In this document: piece by piece, positions 5,085 to 7,622 of the stretch
How the letters are laid out: each line of letters opens with the position of its first letter
How positions within the stretch are numbered: position 1 is the stretch's first letter
Assembly (NCBI GenBank): GCA_020029455.1
Contig: JAIBJH010000121.1
Location: 1 to 7,622, forward strand
Direction: 5' to 3'
Source: Hyphomicrobiales bacterium
GTDB taxonomy: Bacteria > Pseudomonadota > Alphaproteobacteria > Rhizobiales > Aestuariivirgaceae
DNA: 7,622 nt
Made by a program: the position numbers and the translations under genes
The notes under the pieces: generated by a model
Database searches by the model: none
The model's input: only the letters and a program-made list of their open reading frames with translations
What the model was told of the DNA's origin: nothing

Positions 5085-6065
5085 ATGGACCAAGCGCAGA
5101 CATCGACGATTACCGAAGCGGGCCTCGCTGTTGCCATGCGGGAAGCCTTGGCCGCCGCGCGCCACTTTGAAGGCGCAACAGCGCCCAATCCACCTGTGGG
5201 CTGCGTGCTGCTGGATAGTGTGGGCAATGTGCTCGCGATTTCCGCTCATCAAGGAGCAGGAACGCTGCACGCCGAAGCCCGCGCCATCGAAGAAGCCCGC
5301 AGCAAAGGCAAGCTTGTTGACATCAACACGGTGGTGGTGACGCTGGAATCTTGCAACCATCATGGCCGCACGCCGCCTTGCACCGAAGCCATCCTTTCAA
5401 CGCCCGCACGGCGCGTCGTGATCGGCGTTGCTGACCCCAATCCCCATGTGGCAGGCGGAGGTGCGGCACGGCTGAAAGAGGCAGGGCTCGATGTACAGTT
5501 CTTTACGGGCGACACCACGCAACTCAAGCGCCTGATTGCCCCATTCGCCAAGCGCGTGACGCATGGCTTGCCATTCGTCACCGTGAAGCAGGCCATCAGC
5601 CGCAATGGCACCATGCGGCCGCCTGCCGGGCAGAAGACTTTCACCTCGCAAGGATCGCTCTTCATTGCTCACGCACTGCGCCGTCGGGCCGACGCAATCA
5701 TCACCGGCTCCGGCACGGTGCTTGCTGATGATCCGCTCTTCACCGTCCGCCATCTGCCCGATCATCCGGGAAAGCGTCGCAAGCTCTATATCTTTGACCG
5801 CAGACGCCGTGCGCCATCGTCATACCTCGAAGCAGCGGCGCAGCATGGTCTTGACGCCGCGATCGTCTCTGATCTCGAAGCAGTGCTGCGTGATGCAGCT
5901 GCCGCCGGCATCAACGAGATTCTGGTGGAAGCAGGTCCGCAACTCACAGCCCATGTTTTGCAGAGTTCGTTCTGGGATGAGCACGTGCGCATCACCCAGA
6001 CCGATGGTGAGGATAAGGTCGAAATTCTGGTGAATGGAGGCAGCGATGTTCTCCGGCATCATTGA
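5085..6065 (+). CDS. ribD: Riboflavin biosynthesis protein RibD (deaminase/reductase), short reductase domain
   Basis: Bifunctional enzyme: deaminates the pyrimidine made by GTP cyclohydrolase II, then reduces its ribosyl chain with NADPH. The deaminase half (about residues 10-150) has APNPPVGC (33-40), the zinc His62 and proton-shuttling Glu64 in HAEA, and zinc Cys90 and Cys99 in ESCNHHGRTPPC; ESC replaces the usual EPC. The reductase half (about 160-326) has GSGTVLADDPLFTVR (208-222) and LVEAGPQL (280-287). It departs from the family at SRNGTM (172-177), where SLDG is usual, and stops about 40 residues after VEAGPQL without the usual LLG-containing end, giving 326 residues against roughly 360. 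The ATG at 5085 was chosen for its AGGG and distance to PNP; in-frame ATGs at 4998 (29-residue extension) and 5136 are alternatives. Controlled by the upstream FMN riboswitch; overlaps ribE by 20 bp. Confidence 0.93.
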   Translation: MDQAQTSTITEAGLAVAMREALAAARHFEGATAPNPPVGCVLLDSVGNVLAISAHQGAGTLHAEARAIEEARSKGKLVDINTVVVTLESCNHHGRTPPCTEAILSTPARRVVIGVADPNPHVAGGGAARLKEAGLDVQFFTGDTTQLKRLIAPFAKRVTHGLPFVTVKQAISRNGTMRPPAGQKTFTSQGSLFIAHALRRRADAIITGSGTVLADDPLFTVRHLPDHPGKRRKLYIFDRRRRAPSSYLEAAAQHGLDAAIVSDLEAVLRDAAAAGINEILVEAGPQLTAHVLQSSFWDEHVRITQTDGEDKVEILVNGGSDVLRHH

Positions 6066-6654
6066 CCGCCTAGGCCACGTGAAGTCAGCGCGCCATGAGA
6101 GCGGCTCGCTTACCTGCCGTATCGCCACCGGCTATGGCGACCTCACGCTGGGCGAAAGCGTGGCCGTCAATGGAGTTTGTCTTACTGTCGCAACATTGAA
6201 CAAGAACGAGGCGGAGTTCTTCGCCAGCGGCGAAACACTCTCCCGCACAAACTTGGGCAACCTGCGTGAAAGCGTGAAAGTCAATCTCGAACGCGCAGTG
6301 AGTCTCAACACGCGCCTTTCCGGCCATTTGGTGCAGGGCCATGTGGATGGCATCGCCACACTTACCTCTGCCGAAGAACAGGCAGGCGCGTGGAAATTGG
6401 CGGTCGATCTCCCGCAAGCGCTCTCGCGCTATTGCGTGGAGAAGGGTTCCATTGCCCTGAACGGTATCAGCCTCACCATCAATAGCACGGAAGAAAGGCC
6501 GGATGGCGCGTTGCGCATCGGCCTGATGATCATTCCTCACACCTGGGAACACACCAACTTGCATGCCCTCACACCCGGCGATCCCCTGAATGCCGAAGTG
6601 GATGTGATGGCCAAATATGTGGAGCGCCTATGTCAGCCCTATCAGCAGCATTAG
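6046..6654 (+). CDS. ribE: Riboflavin synthase, alpha subunit
   Basis: Dismutates two molecules of 6,7-dimethyl-8-ribityllumazine to riboflavin and the pyrimidine precursor, the final step of the pathway, as a cytoplasmic trimer. The 202-residue product shows the two tandem barrel repeats of the family. Repeat one (about 1-92) has MFSGIID, VNGVCLTV (41-48) and SGETLSRTNLG (61-71). Repeat two (about 93-190) has GHLVQGHVDG (93-102), KGSIALNGISLTI (133-145), IPHTWEHTNL (163-172) and VDVMAKYVER (185-194). The catalytic-site Cys45, His99 and Asp186 positions are present by family comparison. The start at 6046 is supported by GGAGG (6036-6040) at 5-base spacing and by the MFSGII N-terminus; the ATG at 6034 would add four residues. 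It overlaps ribD by 20 bp and ribBA by 25 bp, so coupled translation is likely. The gene is called ribC in some species. Confidence 0.96.
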   Translation: MFSGIIDRLGHVKSARHESGSLTCRIATGYGDLTLGESVAVNGVCLTVATLNKNEAEFFASGETLSRTNLGNLRESVKVNLERAVSLNTRLSGHLVQGHVDGIATLTSAEEQAGAWKLAVDLPQALSRYCVEKGSIALNGISLTINSTEERPDGALRIGLMIIPHTWEHTNLHALTPGDPLNAEVDVMAKYVERLCQPYQQH

Positions 6655-7622
6655 ACCATCTGAAGCGTGGCAGCATGATCATCCTTGTGGATGACGAGGA
6701 CCGCGAGAATGAGGGTGATCTCGTCATCGCCGCAGAATTTGCGAACGCAGACGTCGTGAACTTCATGGCAAAGCATGGCCGCGGCCTCATCTGCCTGCCT
6801 ATGGCCGGAGAACTGCTCGACCGCCTCAACTTGCCGCCCATGACGGCGAACAACAAGTCGCGCCGCTCCACCGCCTTCACGGTTTCCATCGAAGCGCGTG
6901 ATGGCATCACCACAGGCATCTCCGCCACCGACCGCGCGACGACCATCGCCGCCGCCATCAACCCGCAGGCAAAGCCCGAAGACATTGTTTCACCCGGCCA
7001 CATCTTCCCGCTGCGTGCAGCCGATGGCGGCGTGCTGAAGCGCCAAGGCCATACGGAAGGTGCGGTCGACTTGATGAAACTTGCAGGCCTCGCGCCCGCT
7101 GCCGTGATCTGCGAGGTGATGCGCGACGACGGCACCATGATGCGCCGCCCCGAACTGGAAGTGTTTGCGAAGCAACACGGCCTCCCCATCCTCACCATCG
7201 AAGCCATGGTGAAGCACCGCAAGCGCACGGAAAATTGGGTGAAGGAAATCGCCCAGGCTGATTTGCCTTCCGCCCACGCTGATGAACCGCTGCGCGTCCA
7301 TGCCTTCCGCAATGACATTGACGGCATGGAACATCTCGCCATCGTGCGTCATCCGCTCAAGGGAACGCCGCTCGTGCGTGTTCACTCCGAATGTGTGACG
7401 GGCGAAGCCTTTGGTTCACTCCGCTGTGATTGCGGCCCCCAACTTCAGGAGAGCTTGCGGCTCATTTCCGAAAGCGATGGTGGCGTGGTGATCTATTTGC
7501 GCAACCACGAAGGCCGTGGCATTGGCCTTGCCAACAAGATCCTTGCCTATGCCCTGCAGGACAAGGGCCACGACACGATTCAAGCAAACACCGAACTGGG
7601 CTTCGCCCCCGACCAGCGTGAC
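6630..7622 (+). CDS. ribBA: Bifunctional DHBP synthase / GTP cyclohydrolase II, 3' end beyond window
   Basis: Supplies both precursors of riboflavin: the N-terminal domain makes 3,4-dihydroxy-2-butanone 4-phosphate from ribulose 5-phosphate, and the C-terminal domain opens the GTP ring. 331 codons are visible without a stop. The DHBP synthase part (about 1-200) has DDEDRENEGDL (21-31, Mg-binding Glu26 by homology), TAFTVSIEARDGITTGISA (81-99), SPGHIFPLRA (121-130) and GHTEGAVDL (140-148, Mg-binding His141). The cyclohydrolase part (from about 210) has the zinc motif SECVTGEAFGSLRCDCG (Cys255, Cys266, Cys268) and HEGRGIGL (293-300), and is cut just after PDQRD. GEAFG replaces the commoner GDVFG, a mild change. 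The start at 6630 has GGAG (6621-6624) 5 bases upstream, inside ribE. Whether both domains are active cannot be proven from sequence, but the metal ligands are intact. Confidence 0.95.
   Translation, partial: MSALSAALDHLKRGSMIILVDDEDRENEGDLVIAAEFANADVVNFMAKHGRGLICLPMAGELLDRLNLPPMTANNKSRRSTAFTVSIEARDGITTGISATDRATTIAAAINPQAKPEDIVSPGHIFPLRAADGGVLKRQGHTEGAVDLMKLAGLAPAAVICEVMRDDGTMMRRPELEVFAKQHGLPILTIEAMVKHRKRTENWVKEIAQADLPSAHADEPLRVHAFRNDIDGMEHLAIVRHPLKGTPLVRVHSECVTGEAFGSLRCDCGPQLQESLRLISESDGGVVIYLRNHEGRGIGLANKILAYALQDKGHDTIQANTELGFAPDQRD

Noticed and set aside
4752..5363. 203-codon minus-strand open frame across the riboswitch and the ribD start
   Set aside because: It runs antisense through the FMN aptamer and the RibD deaminase domain, both firmly identified, and its translation shows no coherent domain.
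5280..5620. Possible frameshift or pseudogene in ribD because of divergent motifs
   Set aside because: The frame is continuous from 5085 to 6065, the deaminase and reductase motifs are in one frame, and the stop is embedded in a normal overlap with ribE.
6569..7342. 257-codon minus-strand open frame opposite ribBA
   Set aside because: Its composition (Ser, Arg, Met-rich) is typical of the complement of a GC-rich gene, and the plus strand encodes RibBA with intact motifs.
1..7622. Mobile element, CRISPR array, defence or toxin-antitoxin system
   Set aside because: No transposase, integrase, phage gene, spaced direct repeats or long terminal inverted repeats were found. All intergenic regions are under 275 bases and the genes are core metabolism and DNA repair.

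Overview
The window is an ordinary, gene-dense stretch of GC-rich bacterial chromosome. It most likely comes from an alphaproteobacterium, probably of the Rhizobiales/Hyphomicrobiales. The support is a purD / xseA divergent pair, a DUF2093-type small protein directly after xseA, and a class II (plant/actinobacterial-type) DAHP synthase; the exact genus cannot be read from the sequence. I see no mobile element, CRISPR array, tRNA or rRNA.

Layout. Positions 1-1250 (minus strand) hold purD (GAR synthetase), which lacks only its last few codons at the window edge. An 81-bp divergent spacer separates it from xseA (1332-2729, plus strand), the large subunit of exonuclease VII, followed by a small DUF2093-like gene (about 2748-2978). 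That gene runs head-on, with a 3-bp gap, into a minus-strand gene for a 91-residue protein with two predicted membrane segments (2982-3257). A 158-bp divergent spacer leads to a complete class II DAHP synthase gene (3416-4813), the first step of the shikimate pathway.

The second half is a riboflavin operon. A complete FMN riboswitch aptamer (4855-4995) is followed by two consecutive perfect-stem hairpins (4998-5045 and 5047-5081); the second contains the presumed ribosome-binding site of ribD. Then come ribD (5085-6065), ribE (riboflavin synthase, 6046-6654) and a ribBA-type bifunctional gene (6630 to beyond the window end). ribE and ribBA overlap their upstream neighbours by 20 and 25 bp, and each has a strong Shine-Dalgarno inside the preceding gene, so translational coupling is likely. 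Together these genes cover the GTP branch (GTP cyclohydrolase II, RibD) and the ribulose-5-phosphate branch (DHBP synthase), plus the final dismutation to riboflavin. Lumazine synthase (ribH) is not in the window and may lie beyond its right edge.

I do not see an undescribed system. The points most worth a second look are the unusual two-hairpin expression platform of the riboswitch, with possible strand-exchange partners in the aptamer; the ambiguous ribD start; and the short, divergent reductase domain of RibD.
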